Origin: DASUCS01 sp041166385
GTDB taxonomy: Bacteria; Actinomycetota; Acidimicrobiia; Acidimicrobiales; JACDCH01
Assembly: GCA_041166385.1 (NCBI GenBank)
Contig: JBEEFW010000059.1
Span: 1-64,000 of the forward strand
Reading direction: 5' to 3'
DNA: 64,000 bases
The notes below the pieces were generated by a model, which worked only from the letters and a program-made list of their open reading frames with translations, searched no databases and was not told the origin of the DNA. Below are positions 1 to 8,628 of this stretch, one piece after another. Position numbers and translations under genes: made by a program. How positions within the stretch are numbered: position 1 is the first letter of the stretch; the number at the start of each line of letters is the position of its first letter.

Positions 1-34
1 AACTGGCCACACCACGTCTTCGTCAGCAGCACCT

Positions 35-550
35 TCACTGTCGTCGGCGCGCAGTAGGTCCTGCGGCGTCGATGTAGCTCGCGAGTTTGTCGAACGCCAT
101 CCCCCATCCGGCGGCACCCGGGGAGTCGCTGGGAATCCCGGCATGGGTCATCACCATCTTCGTGCGGCCACCGACGTCCTCGAGTTCGATGCGAACCTCG
201 GTTGTCGTGGGATGCCCGTCGGGCATGCCCACGTCCGACGGCGACAACACGTTGCCGTTCTCGTCGGACATGGACTCGGTGTAGACGAGTCGCTCGTTCT
301 CGACGACCTCGCGGTACTCACCGGTGAACCACATGCGCATCGGACCATCCGGACTTTGCATCTCCATGCACACCAGGCGTGTGCCGCCGACGCGCACGTC
401 CATCGTCGCGACAGGAATGGTGGCACCATCGGGGCCGTACCACGCCGCGAAGTGTTCCGGGGTGGTCCACATCTGCCAGACGAGTTCGGCCGGGACATCG
501 AAGCTGCGCTCGATCATCACCGCGTCATGGGAACGGCTGTTCTCAGTCAT
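35..550 (-). CDS. SRPBCC/AHSA1-type START-fold protein
   Basis: Small cytosolic hydrophobic-pocket protein of the AHSA1/SRPBCC group. The N-terminal FDVPAELVWQMWTTPEHFAAW and later WFTGEYREV stretches are typical of this family. The ATG at 550 was chosen because it sits in an 8-base overlap with the end of the upstream ArsR gene and gives a normal family length of 171 residues; an upstream in-frame start at 598 would run far into that gene. ArsR/SRPBCC pairs are common in actinobacteria and usually form one autoregulated operon. The ligand or enzymatic role is not known. Confidence 0.85.
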   Translation of the reverse strand: MTENSRSHDAVMIERSFDVPAELVWQMWTTPEHFAAWYGPDGATIPVATMDVRVGGTRLVCMEMQSPDGPMRMWFTGEYREVVENERLVYTESMSDENGNVLSPSDVGMPDGHPTTTEVRIELEDVGGRTKMVMTHAGIPSDSPGAAGWGMAFDKLASYIDAAGPTARRRQ

Positions 551-905
551 CCTGCTTGCCTGTCTTCCGTTGCGGTTTGAGTTGGGCGAGGTAGGCATCC
601 ATCCGGTCGAAGCGGGCCTCCCAGACGGGCCGGTATTGCTCGGCCCAGGTCGAGACCTGCTCGAGTGGTGCGGCGTCGAGCGCGCACGGTCGGTACTGGG
701 CGCGATGACCGCGTGTCACCAACCCCGCGCGCTCCAGCACCTTGATGTGCTTCGAGATGGCCGGGAGCGTCATCTCGAACGGCTCGGCGAGTTCGTTGAC
801 CGTCGCCGCACCTTCTGCGAGATGGGCGAGGATCGCTCGCCGCGTCGAGTTGGCCAAAGCGGAGAAGGTCTCGCTGAGCCGGTCCTCGTCGACCGTCATC
901 GTCAT
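543..905 (-). CDS. ArsR-family transcriptional repressor
   Basis: A 120-residue winged-helix DNA-binding protein. The order ALANSTRRAILAHL, then the recognition-helix region LPAISKHIKVLERAGLV, then a beta-wing with HRAQYRP is the classic ArsR layout. The metal-binding ELCVCDL signature of ArsR/SmtB is absent, so it probably senses something other than a metal, as do most ArsR proteins paired with SRPBCC genes. It is first in the operon, and the SRPBCC gene overlaps its end by 8 bases. A large inverted repeat lies over its promoter, which suggests autoregulation. Confidence 0.9.
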   Translation of the reverse strand: MTMTVDEDRLSETFSALANSTRRAILAHLAEGAATVNELAEPFEMTLPAISKHIKVLERAGLVTRGHRAQYRPCALDAAPLEQVSTWAEQYRPVWEARFDRMDAYLAQLKPQRKTGKQDD

Positions 906-916
906 GGCTCGGCTCC

Positions 917-956
917 GTACTTTCCTGAGTAGATAATTAACTACTTCGGAAAGTAC
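917..956 (-). promoter_or_regulatory. Promoter and 40-bp dyad upstream of ArsR gene
   Basis: Nearly perfect inverted repeat: GTACTTTCC at 917-925 pairs with GGAAAGTAC at 948-956, and GTAG pairs with CTAC closer in, around an AT-rich centre ATAATTAA. On the minus strand a -35 like TTGTAC (958-953) and a -10 like TATCTA (935-930) are separated by 17 bases, placing transcription start within about 20 bases of the ArsR ATG. The dyad covers both hexamers, as expected of an autorepression operator. Confidence 0.6.
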
Positions 957-1047
957 AAGGACCGACCACTGCTGTCAATCCTTGAGTTCTGGTCTCGTTC
1001 TGCCGATCACCGGGGTGAGCCCCGGAGCAGAGGTAGGTCGGATCACC

Positions 1048-1749
1048 ATGCGGTTGCTGATCGTCGAGGACGATCTCGCAGAGCGCAAGCTCGTCATCAA
1101 TCATCTCGAGGAACAGGGTGTGAAGGTCACGGCGGTTCGGACCGCGGCGGCCGCGATCAGCAAGCTGCAGCACACCGCGTTCGAGGTGGCGATCCTGGAC
1201 CTGAAACGGTGCGACGGGTGGCGCCTCGATCTCGACCTCCTACGGACGCTGCGCGCCCCCGGCTCGACGACGCACGTGATCCTGTTGAGCTGGGCCGGGA
1301 GCGAAGTCGACCGGATACGAGCCTTCGAGCTCGGCGCTGACGACTACATCGTGAAGCCGCTCTTCGTTCGCGAGCTCACGGCGCGTGTCCTCGCGGTTCG
1401 GAGACGCCTCGGTGAGGCCAAGGTGGAGAACTTGCGCTTCGGCAACTTCACGATCGACTTCGCCGCCCGCCAAGTCACTGTCGACGGCGCACCGGTCGCG
1501 CTCACCGTCAAGGAATTCGACCTGTTGGCGTTCTTGGCGGCCAGCCCGCGGCGAGCGTTCAGCCGCGACGAGCTGTTGCGCTCGGTGTGGCGGTCGGCGC
1601 CGACGTGGCAGCACGCATCCACGGTCACGGAGCACGTGAGGCGACTGCGGTGCAAGCTCGAGCCGGACTCCGTCAAGCCGAGCCTGGTGCGGACCGTGCG
1701 GGGCGTCGGGTATCGATTCGACCCGCCCTCCGGCCCGTCTGCCAACTAG
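1048..1749 (+). CDS. OmpR/PhoB-type response regulator
   Basis: A 233-residue two-component response regulator. The receiver domain (about 1-120) has acidic residues E7-D8-D9, the likely phospho-acceptor D51 (VAILDL), S81 and K103-P104. The C-terminal winged helix (about 130-228) has LTVKEFDLLAFLA and the closing RTVRGVGYRF. The start at 1048 gives a clean receiver N-terminus. No sensor kinase lies beside it. It converges on the TadG-like gene, overlapping it by four bases, so a role in controlling the pilus locus is possible but unproven. Confidence 0.88.
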   Translation: MRLLIVEDDLAERKLVINHLEEQGVKVTAVRTAAAAISKLQHTAFEVAILDLKRCDGWRLDLDLLRTLRAPGSTTHVILLSWAGSEVDRIRAFELGADDYIVKPLFVRELTARVLAVRRRLGEAKVENLRFGNFTIDFAARQVTVDGAPVALTVKEFDLLAFLAASPRRAFSRDELLRSVWRSAPTWQHASTVTEHVRRLRCKLEPDSVKPSLVRTVRGVGYRFDPPSGPSAN

Positions 1750-3923
1750 CCCGTGAGGTGCACGGGGTTGCCCTCGATGCGCGCCTTCCACGTGGTCACG
1801 TCGTAGGGCTGCGCGGAGAAGGCGTACTCGATGCCCCACCAGCACGAGCCCGCGGTCGTCTCCGGGTTCAAGCCTGGAGTGCAGGTGTACGTCGACGGAA
1901 TCTGAATCCGGATCCGCAGCCACTCGTCGTTGAACCGGTGCGCTGAGCCCGAAGGAGCCGTGTTGATCGCGCAGCGCGTCGTGTCGTCGGACGCCTGCGC
2001 GGTGGCGTATTGGGTGCCCGTGGCGAACCAGGCGGGCGCCCCGCCATTGATCGCGTTCGGATCGGGTGACGCCGCATACGTGCACGTCGCCGGCGCGTTG
2101 GCCACTGGCTTTGGTGCCGACGTCGACGGCATCTTGGGATAGATCGTCGCCGTTCCGCTGCTCACGTCGCCCGAGTCCCACAGGTCGACCGCGAGGATCT
2201 TGCCCGCGAATTCCGGCCCGACCTCGGCGATGTAGAACGTGCCTGAGCCGTTGTTGAACATCCCCATGTCGGAGTACGCGTACAGGGCCGGCTGCGCCGT
2301 CCCGACGGAGAGCGCCTGCACGGCGTAGCCGTTCAGCCCGACGCCCTGTGTGCCCGAGGCGTGTGTCCGCACATTGAGGAGATAGGTCTCACCGTTCACC
2401 GGCGTGATCGTGCACAGCGGTTTCCATTGCATGTCGAACGCAGCCTCCGCGGTCACGTCCCACCAGCAGGAGTTGTCCGTTTGATTGGCACTCGACGCGC
2501 TACCAACTGGGGTGCGCGCGGCGATGTCCAGCGGGTTCGTCTGACGGTAGACGCGGTACTCGGTGGTGAAGTCCGGGTTGGTCGTCGTGCTTGTCGACCC
2601 GAGGATGTAGTCGCCGGTCTCCGCCGTGATGGAACCGTCACGGCGAAAGAGCGCGTCGAAGATCGAGATCGTCGTCGAGCTCGAGCCGGTGGCCGGCATC
2701 TTGATCACGTACCAGTAACCGGTGTTGCGGTACTGCGCGCTCTGTGTCGTCGAGCAGTGGAGCGACGTCGTGCACCGAGTCGAGAACGCGTCTCCGTAGG
2801 CGCTGACGGTGCCCGGTCCCTCGACCTGCGCCCAGAAGCCGGGGCTCCTCGCGGCGTCGATGGGGTTCGCCCCAGGCACGACCGTTGAAGAGATCGAGGC
2901 ATTCCAGCGGCACAACCGGTTGCCGGCGGTGTCCGCGGCGGTGAAGATCGCCGACGCCACGAACGCGCCCGTTGTCGGCCAACGTCCGTAGCTGGCCTCG
3001 TAGCCGACGTTGCACGGCCGGTTGAGGGGAGCCGTGGTGGTGGAGAAACTCGGCACCGTGCTGGCCGTGGTCGTGTAGTTCGTGAAGGTGCACATTGCTT
3101 CGGTGCCGGTGGTCCCAGCGGTGTACACGTTCGAGGCCCACCGCCCGAGGACAGTTGACGTGCTGACACCATCAGTTCGCACGCGGCATGGTTGCGTGAC
3201 GGGCGTGCGCGTCGTGTAGTCCGGAGGCGGAACCGATGTGGTACCGGTGGTCGCCGTACCGACGGCGGTCCACTGGCACTGCGACGCACCTGCGGTGTAG
3301 CCGGCGGAGTCGAACACGGTCGCGCTCGTCCACCGGCCGAGTGCCTGCGCAGCCGATGTTCCGACGTTGCACGGGAAGGTAGGCCCGACGGTCGGACGGC
3401 TGGCGCTCCCGGCCGGTGTCGGCCAGTCCACCGCGTAGACCGTCGTGTCCGGGAGTTGGGTCTTCGTGCGATCCCCGCCGAAGTAGTTCAGGGGGCTGCC
3501 GAGTGGGAGCGGCAGGTAGTACTCCGCCTCGGCGGAGCGGCTCAACTGCTGATTCCCGCTGATCATCGTCGAGAAGAAACGCGCCGCGCTGTTGTCGGTC
3601 ACCGTCACCCGCAGCGACGTGGGCGTGGCTCCCTCGGCGACGGTGACGAACACGTCATCGGTGCCGGACACGATCCCGTTGAGCGCCAGCGTGTCGGTCG
3701 CGATTTGTGTGGCCTTCGGGAGGTTGGGCATCCACACCACGCCGGCAGTCGCCGCGGCATCCGCGTTCTTCTGCAGGAAGGTGAGGCGGGCATGCCAGGC
3801 CGCGAGATCGACGCCGTACGCCGCGAACAACACGAGCGGCACCAGCATGAGCGCGACCAAGACGATCGCGACACCATCGTCGCCGGAGAACCGTCGCCGC
3901 TGCGTCTGTTGGTCGGCAGCCAT
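1746..3923 (-). CDS. TadG-like envelope protein with Cys repeats
   Basis: A 725-residue protein whose N-terminus is TadE/TadG-like: a short basic stretch, GDDGVAIVLVALMLVPLVLF as a membrane helix (about 14-38), then ADAAATAG, typical of TadG-type pseudopilin relatives. The remainder is predicted extracytoplasmic and rich in Thr, Ser and Ala. Three imperfect repeats of about 60 residues begin PC-x-V at about 185, 246 and 304, contain a GRW motif, and end in a second Cys with a nearby aromatic. No von Willebrand A domain is recognisable. The ATG at 3923 shares one base with the upstream stop. Last gene of the tad operon. Confidence 0.7.
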   Translation of the reverse strand: MAADQQTQRRRFSGDDGVAIVLVALMLVPLVLFAAYGVDLAAWHARLTFLQKNADAAATAGVVWMPNLPKATQIATDTLALNGIVSGTDDVFVTVAEGATPTSLRVTVTDNSAARFFSTMISGNQQLSRSAEAEYYLPLPLGSPLNYFGGDRTKTQLPDTTVYAVDWPTPAGSASRPTVGPTFPCNVGTSAAQALGRWTSATVFDSAGYTAGASQCQWTAVGTATTGTTSVPPPDYTTRTPVTQPCRVRTDGVSTSTVLGRWASNVYTAGTTGTEAMCTFTNYTTTASTVPSFSTTTAPLNRPCNVGYEASYGRWPTTGAFVASAIFTAADTAGNRLCRWNASISSTVVPGANPIDAARSPGFWAQVEGPGTVSAYGDAFSTRCTTSLHCSTTQSAQYRNTGYWYVIKMPATGSSSTTISIFDALFRRDGSITAETGDYILGSTSTTTNPDFTTEYRVYRQTNPLDIAARTPVGSASSANQTDNSCWWDVTAEAAFDMQWKPLCTITPVNGETYLLNVRTHASGTQGVGLNGYAVQALSVGTAQPALYAYSDMGMFNNGSGTFYIAEVGPEFAGKILAVDLWDSGDVSSGTATIYPKMPSTSAPKPVANAPATCTYAASPDPNAINGGAPAWFATGTQYATAQASDDTTRCAINTAPSGSAHRFNDEWLRIRIQIPSTYTCTPGLNPETTAGSCWWGIEYAFSAQPYDVTTWKARIEGNPVHLTG

Positions 3924-4525
3924 CAGCCCGCCAGATCCGGTTGGATGCGAAGGATGGTCACCTTCGTGATGGTGATGTTGCCGAAGAACCCGCCGACCTG
4001 GCTGTTGTGCGTCGTACGGAGCCACACACCGATGTAGTCGGGCGGATCGAGGAGCGCATCATTGCGCGAAGCCGGCGACCAGAAGCGGTCCTTCGAGCCG
4101 GCCGTGCCGCCGAACCCGGTCATCGACGTGGCGGTGGCGGCGCGCACGGTCGCCCCGGAGTACGTGTTGCAGTCGGTCGCACCCGTGTCGGATGTATCGC
4201 CCGCCGTCTTGATGCAGCCGGACGGCACGGCGCCCCCGACGCCGGGCTTGAAGATCACGACGCGATCGAGGTTGGCCAACTCGGCCGCGGGCAGGGCGGT
4301 CGCGAGCGTGACCAAGACGTCGCGATCGGCTTCGACCCGAGTGCCTTTCACCGCCGCGGTGCGAGCCGCTTGGGCACTCGCACTCTCGACGCGGTCTGTC
4401 GCGACCCAGCCGAGACCCATGTCGGCCGTGCCCATCGCGAGGAAGATCAGGAACGGCATGATCAGGGCGAATTCGATGATGGTCGCCCCGCGGTCTCCCG
4501 TGCCGACCGTGCGTGATCGGCTCAT
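3923..4525 (-). CDS. TadE-like pseudopilin
   Basis: A 200-residue TadE-family protein. It opens with GDRGATIIEFALIMPFLIFL, the hallmark of TadE: a Gly-rich processing-like stretch, the Glu at the fifth position of the hydrophobic segment and one membrane helix. The rest is predicted outside the membrane with a Cys pair. TadE proteins are minor pseudopilins for Flp-type pili, matured by a dedicated peptidase that is not visible in this window. It overlaps the upstream TadE paralogue by four bases (ATGA) and the downstream TadG-like gene by one. Confidence 0.82.
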   Translation of the reverse strand: MSRSRTVGTGDRGATIIEFALIMPFLIFLAMGTADMGLGWVATDRVESASAQAARTAAVKGTRVEADRDVLVTLATALPAAELANLDRVVIFKPGVGGAVPSGCIKTAGDTSDTGATDCNTYSGATVRAATATSMTGFGGTAGSKDRFWSPASRNDALLDPPDYIGVWLRTTHNSQVGGFFGNITITKVTILRIQPDLAG

Positions 4526-5220
4526 GAGGTGTCGTACCCCTGCGGTTCAATCAGGCTGATGCCCCGGTCCGTGATCGTGAGCGTGGAGCCGAGAAACGTC
4601 GTGTAGTACGAGTGGATGAGTCGGACGTAGACGCCGACGAAGTCGGTCGGGTTCGGCGTACCGGTCGTGCTGCGGGGCGACTGCAGCGCTCGGCGGTTCT
4701 GCCCCGGCCAATTGCAGTCGAGCTTGTGGTTGGCAGCAGGATCGGAGGCGCCCTGGCAGCCGAAGTAGTAGGCGGCTGGTTGCGTGGCCGTTCCGCCCGC
4801 CATCGCAAACGCCCCTCCCGTGACCGACGGGCGGACGTACACATTGCACGCGCCGAGCGCATCGGTGCCGCTGTCGCTGACGCCGACCGATGTCGTGTTC
4901 GCCGTGAGGGTGCTGGGCAAGCAGCCCGCAGGCACCGGGTCGCTGGAGCTCACCGCGTGCCAGATCACCACGAGCTCGGCCTGGCTCTGGTCACTTCCGA
5001 GCTCCTGCGCGACGCGAGCGAGGACCACGCTGTCAGTCATCGGATCGGCGCCTTCGACGCTCGCAGCGCGACCGCCAGCGCGGACCGCACCCGCCGTTGC
5101 GGAGTACGACTTCAACGCGCCGCCGAGCTCCATGATGCCGAACATGACGAACAGCAGCATCGGCAACACCAGCGCCGTCTCGACGGTCGCCGCCCCGCGA
5201 TCCCTGCGAGATCGACGCAT
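4522..5220 (-). CDS. TadE-like pseudopilin (second copy)
   Basis: A 232-residue TadE-family protein with the N-terminal signature DRGAATVETALVLPMLLFVM, including the conserved Glu, followed by MELGGALKSYSATAGAVRAG. The C-terminal part is extracytoplasmic with several Cys residues. It is homologous in layout to the next gene (3923-4525), so the pair is probably an old tandem duplication; two TadE-like genes ending a tad operon is a common arrangement. The ATG shares one base with the TadC stop. Confidence 0.82.
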   Translation of the reverse strand: MRRSRRDRGAATVETALVLPMLLFVMFGIMELGGALKSYSATAGAVRAGGRAASVEGADPMTDSVVLARVAQELGSDQSQAELVVIWHAVSSSDPVPAGCLPSTLTANTTSVGVSDSGTDALGACNVYVRPSVTGGAFAMAGGTATQPAAYYFGCQGASDPAANHKLDCNWPGQNRRALQSPRSTTGTPNPTDFVGVYVRLIHSYYTTFLGSTLTITDRGISLIEPQGYDTS

Positions 5221-6164
5221 CAGAAGCCGTTCGAAGCGAGGGAGATGCCTGCCGGGCCGATCGTGATGAGGAACATCGGCGGGAAGATGCAGAACACCAT
5301 CGGCACGAGCATCTTCACCGGGGCCTTCATGGCCTTCTCCTGTGCCAGTTGCCGTCGAGTGATGCGCATGTGCTGGGCTTGGTCGCGCAGCACCGTCGAG
5401 ACGGAGATGCCGAACTGGTCGGCCTGGCGGATGGCGGTGACGAACGCGCGGACCTCAGGGATCTGCACGCGCTCGGCCAGCCCGCTGAGCGCGTCGGCCC
5501 GAGACGAACCGGCTCGCATCTCGCCGAGTGCGAGGGCGAACTCATCGGACATCTCGCCGTCGAGGTTGGCGACGGTACGCGAGACCGCCGACGTGAACCC
5601 GAGGCCCGCCTCCATGCAGATGACGAGGAGATCCATGATGTCCGGCAGTTGCTTGCGGATGATCAGCTCGCGCGACTCGACCGCTTGGCGCAGCTTCCGG
5701 CTCGGGAGAATTGTGCAACAGGCAATTGCGACTCCGGTGGCTGCGATGCGTAGCAGCGACCCGAACTGTGCGAAGAGCGCCCAGACGCCGAAGGCGGCGA
5801 ATGGAGCAACGATGAGCGAGAGCACGCGCAACGCGAGATAGCGGTCGGTGTCGACCTCGGGACGGCCGGCGCGCCGGAGCATCACGCGGATCTCCTCGAT
5901 CCGGCCGGAGGGGGAGAACTTCCACCCGACCCGCGTCAGCAGCCCCCACATCGGTGCCACGAGACGGTCGACCGCAGGTTGCACGATCTCCTGATCGCGA
6001 GCGTCGACGAGGTTGTACAGGTCGTCGATGCCGCGCAGCTTGGACCGGAGGTCCGAACGATCGAGTGCGACTGAGAGGATCGCGGCGAGCAATCCCGCGC
6101 CGCTCACGGCGGTGATGACCGCGAGCAGGATCCCGGTGTCAGAGAGCCCCGCGAGCTCAGACAT
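5220..6164 (-). CDS. tadC: TadC-like type II secretion F-domain protein
   Basis: A 314-residue polytopic membrane protein of the type II/IV secretion F (GspF/TadC) family. Hydrophobic segments lie near the N-terminus (GILLAVITAVSGAGLLAAIL), mid-protein, and at the very C-terminus (MLVPMVFCIFPPMFLITIGP). Between them is the cytosolic helical F domain, with LPDIMDLLVICMEAGLGFTS and the RADQFG-like segment IRQADQFGISVSTVLRDQA. With TadB it forms the inner-membrane platform driven by the CpaF ATPase. It overlaps tadB by 8 bases. Confidence 0.88.
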   Translation of the reverse strand: MSELAGLSDTGILLAVITAVSGAGLLAAILSVALDRSDLRSKLRGIDDLYNLVDARDQEIVQPAVDRLVAPMWGLLTRVGWKFSPSGRIEEIRVMLRRAGRPEVDTDRYLALRVLSLIVAPFAAFGVWALFAQFGSLLRIAATGVAIACCTILPSRKLRQAVESRELIIRKQLPDIMDLLVICMEAGLGFTSAVSRTVANLDGEMSDEFALALGEMRAGSSRADALSGLAERVQIPEVRAFVTAIRQADQFGISVSTVLRDQAQHMRITRRQLAQEKAMKAPVKMLVPMVFCIFPPMFLITIGPAGISLASNGF

Positions 6165-7131
6165 CGATCTTGATCATCTTGTTCATCCAGAAATAGCCGC
6201 CGGTGATCATCACGAACGACACGCCGAGGATGATCTTCCCGGGGGTGGTCGTGACGAGCGGTGCCATGTAGGCGCGGTTCACGGCGGCCATCACGAGACC
6301 CAGGCCCGGCACGAGAACGACGAGCATGAAGGCCGACGCCCGGCCTTCCGCGGTGAGCGCCTTGACCTCTCCCTGCATGCGCAGCCGCTCGCGCATCGTC
6401 TCGGCTACTTGATCGAGGAGCTCGGCGAGGTTGCCGCCGACCTCTGCTTGGATCTGCATCGCGAGCACGGCCCAGCGGAAGTCGGGGCTGTCGATTCGTT
6501 CGGCGGCGTCGGCGAGCGCGTCGTGCATCGATCGGCCGAGTCGCGCCTCGGCGACGACCTTACGGAGCTCGCGTCCCATCGGGTCGGCGAGCTCGCGCGA
6601 CAGTGCGTCCATCGCCTGACCGACGGAACGTCCGGCGCGGAGCGACCCGGCGAGGGTGGTCAACGCGTCGGGCAGCTGTGCGGTGAAGCGCTTGCGGCGC
6701 CGCTTGCCGATGGTCTTCACCACGCGCATCGGCAGGAACACCATGGCGACCACGCCAAGCACCGCGAGCACCGTTGAACGCGTGACGAGAAACGTGGCCG
6801 CAGGTACGAGCACCAGCGCACTGGCTTGAGCGAGGATCATCTCGGCCGGACGAACGGGTACGTCGGCGGCGCGCAGCGCCCGCTCCACCGATCCGAGCAT
6901 GCCTCGACGGCTGGCGAGGTTGGCTGTCAGCTCCACCGCTCGTCGAAGGGCCGGCACCGCGGCGACGGCGTCGTCGAGACGCTGCGCTCGGCGGTCGGGA
7001 CGGGTCTGAACCGCGGGCTCGCGGGTGGGTTGTCCAGCGCCCATGCGGAGGACCGTCCAGATCGCCACGGCCACGCCGATCACCACGCCCAGGACGAGCG
7101 CGAGCACCATCGGGTCTGCGAGCGTGTTCAC
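6157..7131 (-). CDS. tadB: TadB-like type II secretion F-domain protein
   Basis: A 324-residue inner-membrane platform protein. It has an N-terminal membrane helix (VLALVLGVVIGVAVAIWTVL), a central hydrophobic pair, the F domain with LPDALTTLAGSLRAGRSVGQ and EVGGNLAELLDQVAETMRER, and C-terminal helices. This is the usual TadB architecture and length. The GTG start overlaps the cpaF stop by four bases (GTGA), so translation is coupled to the ATPase gene. Confidence 0.88.
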   Translation of the reverse strand: MNTLADPMVLALVLGVVIGVAVAIWTVLRMGAGQPTREPAVQTRPDRRAQRLDDAVAAVPALRRAVELTANLASRRGMLGSVERALRAADVPVRPAEMILAQASALVLVPAATFLVTRSTVLAVLGVVAMVFLPMRVVKTIGKRRRKRFTAQLPDALTTLAGSLRAGRSVGQAMDALSRELADPMGRELRKVVAEARLGRSMHDALADAAERIDSPDFRWAVLAMQIQAEVGGNLAELLDQVAETMRERLRMQGEVKALTAEGRASAFMLVVLVPGLGLVMAAVNRAYMAPLVTTTPGKIILGVSFVMITGGYFWMNKMIKIDV

Positions 7132-8618
7132 CGTCGCGCGTGTGACCGCTCGGAACGCAGGTCGTGATCTGGGGAACCGAACATCGCGGCGCCGATGACC
7201 AGACCGGCGTCTTCGAGCTTCTCCGCGAAGGCCGGGCGCACCCCGGTCGGCTCGAGAATGCCTTGGTGGCGACCGTGGGCGTCGACCCCGGCGTGGAAGT
7301 CGAAGAGATAGATGTCCTGGAGGGTGATCTTGTCGCCCTCCATGCCGTCGACCTCGGTGATGTGCGTCACCCGTCTCGATCCATCACGGAGCCGGCTCAA
7401 CTGCACGATCAGGTCGACGGCCGATGCGACCTGTTCGCGAATCGCTCGGATGGGAAGATCGAAGCCGGCCATGAGCGTCAGCGTCTCGATGCGGCTGAGC
7501 GCATCACGAGGGCTGTTCGAGTGCACCGTCGTCATCGACCCGTCGTGGCCGGTGTTCATCGCTTGGAGCATGTCGAGGGCCTCGCCGCCGCGACACTCGC
7601 CGACGACGATGCGGTCTGGCCGCATACGCAGGCTGTTCCTGACGAGGTCGCGGATCGTGACCTCACCGGTCCGTTCGACGTTCGGCGGCCGTGTCTCCAT
7701 GCACAAGACGTGCCGCTGGTGGAGCTGGAGCTCCTTGGCGTCCTCGACCGTCACGATGCGCTCGCCGTTGGGGATGAACGACGACAACACGTTGAGCAGC
7801 GTTGTCTTCCCGCTGCCCGTTCCTCCGGACACGACGATGTTCAGCCGACCTTCGATGCAGGCGCGCAAAAATCGCACACTGCGCTCGTCGAGCGTTCCGA
7901 AGCCGACGAGGTCGGTGGCCATGAAGGGCTCGCTGGCGAACTTACGGATGGTGAGGAACGGACCCTCGATCGCGAGCGGAGGGATGATCGCGTTGACGCG
8001 CGATCCGTCGGGGAGCCGAGCGTCGACCATCGGCGACGACTCGTCGATGCGACGGCCGACGTGGGAGACGATCTTGTCGATCACCCGACGGACATGCTGG
8101 GCGTCGACGAAACCGGACGCCACCTCTTCGACCTTGCCATTGCGCTCGACGAACACGATGTCCGGGCCGTTGACCATCACTTCGGTGACGCTGTCGTCGT
8201 TGAGGAGGGCCTCGATCGGCCCGTAGCCGATCACGTCGTTGCGGATGTCAGTGACGAACTGCTCGTAGAGCGCGCCATCGGAAGCGATACCAGCGGCCTC
8301 GAACGCGGCCACGATCGTCTCGCGGAGTTGGGGTTCGAGCTGATCGTCGTGGACCGTGTCGTCGAACAGCAGCGGGCCTAGATCCTTGACGACGCGCCGG
8401 TGCACCGATGCGTGCACGTCGGGAGGCAGGCTGGCGCGAGGGGCGGGCGGCGGTGCAGGAGCAGCCGGAAGGAGAATGTTCTCGACTGGGTTGCCGGCAA
8501 GGGCGCCGGCCGTCGGGCGATTGCCGCTGTGGTCGACAGCGGCGAGCTCATCGATCGACGGATCGGGCGCGGCGAACTCCGCCCGGGCGGCCGCGATGCG
8601 TTCGCGGAGCTGGCTCAC
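7128..8618 (-). CDS. cpaF: CpaF/TadA secretion ATPase
   Basis: A 496-residue hexameric ATPase that powers Tad pilus assembly. After a Pro-rich N-terminus (about 1-65) comes the N-terminal domain with GYGPIEALLNDDSVTEVMVN, then Walker A GGTGSGKTT at 265-273, an Asp box around VEDAKELQ, Walker B-type RPDRIVVGE near 335-341, and the His box TGHDGSMTTVHSNS near 357-370. All key residues are present. The GTG start lies 10 bases after the cpaB stop. Confidence 0.93.
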   Translation of the reverse strand: MSQLRERIAAARAEFAAPDPSIDELAAVDHSGNRPTAGALAGNPVENILLPAAPAPPPAPRASLPPDVHASVHRRVVKDLGPLLFDDTVHDDQLEPQLRETIVAAFEAAGIASDGALYEQFVTDIRNDVIGYGPIEALLNDDSVTEVMVNGPDIVFVERNGKVEEVASGFVDAQHVRRVIDKIVSHVGRRIDESSPMVDARLPDGSRVNAIIPPLAIEGPFLTIRKFASEPFMATDLVGFGTLDERSVRFLRACIEGRLNIVVSGGTGSGKTTLLNVLSSFIPNGERIVTVEDAKELQLHQRHVLCMETRPPNVERTGEVTIRDLVRNSLRMRPDRIVVGECRGGEALDMLQAMNTGHDGSMTTVHSNSPRDALSRIETLTLMAGFDLPIRAIREQVASAVDLIVQLSRLRDGSRRVTHITEVDGMEGDKITLQDIYLFDFHAGVDAHGRHQGILEPTGVRPAFAEKLEDAGLVIGAAMFGSPDHDLRSERSHARR

Positions 8619-8628
8619 TGCCGCCAGC

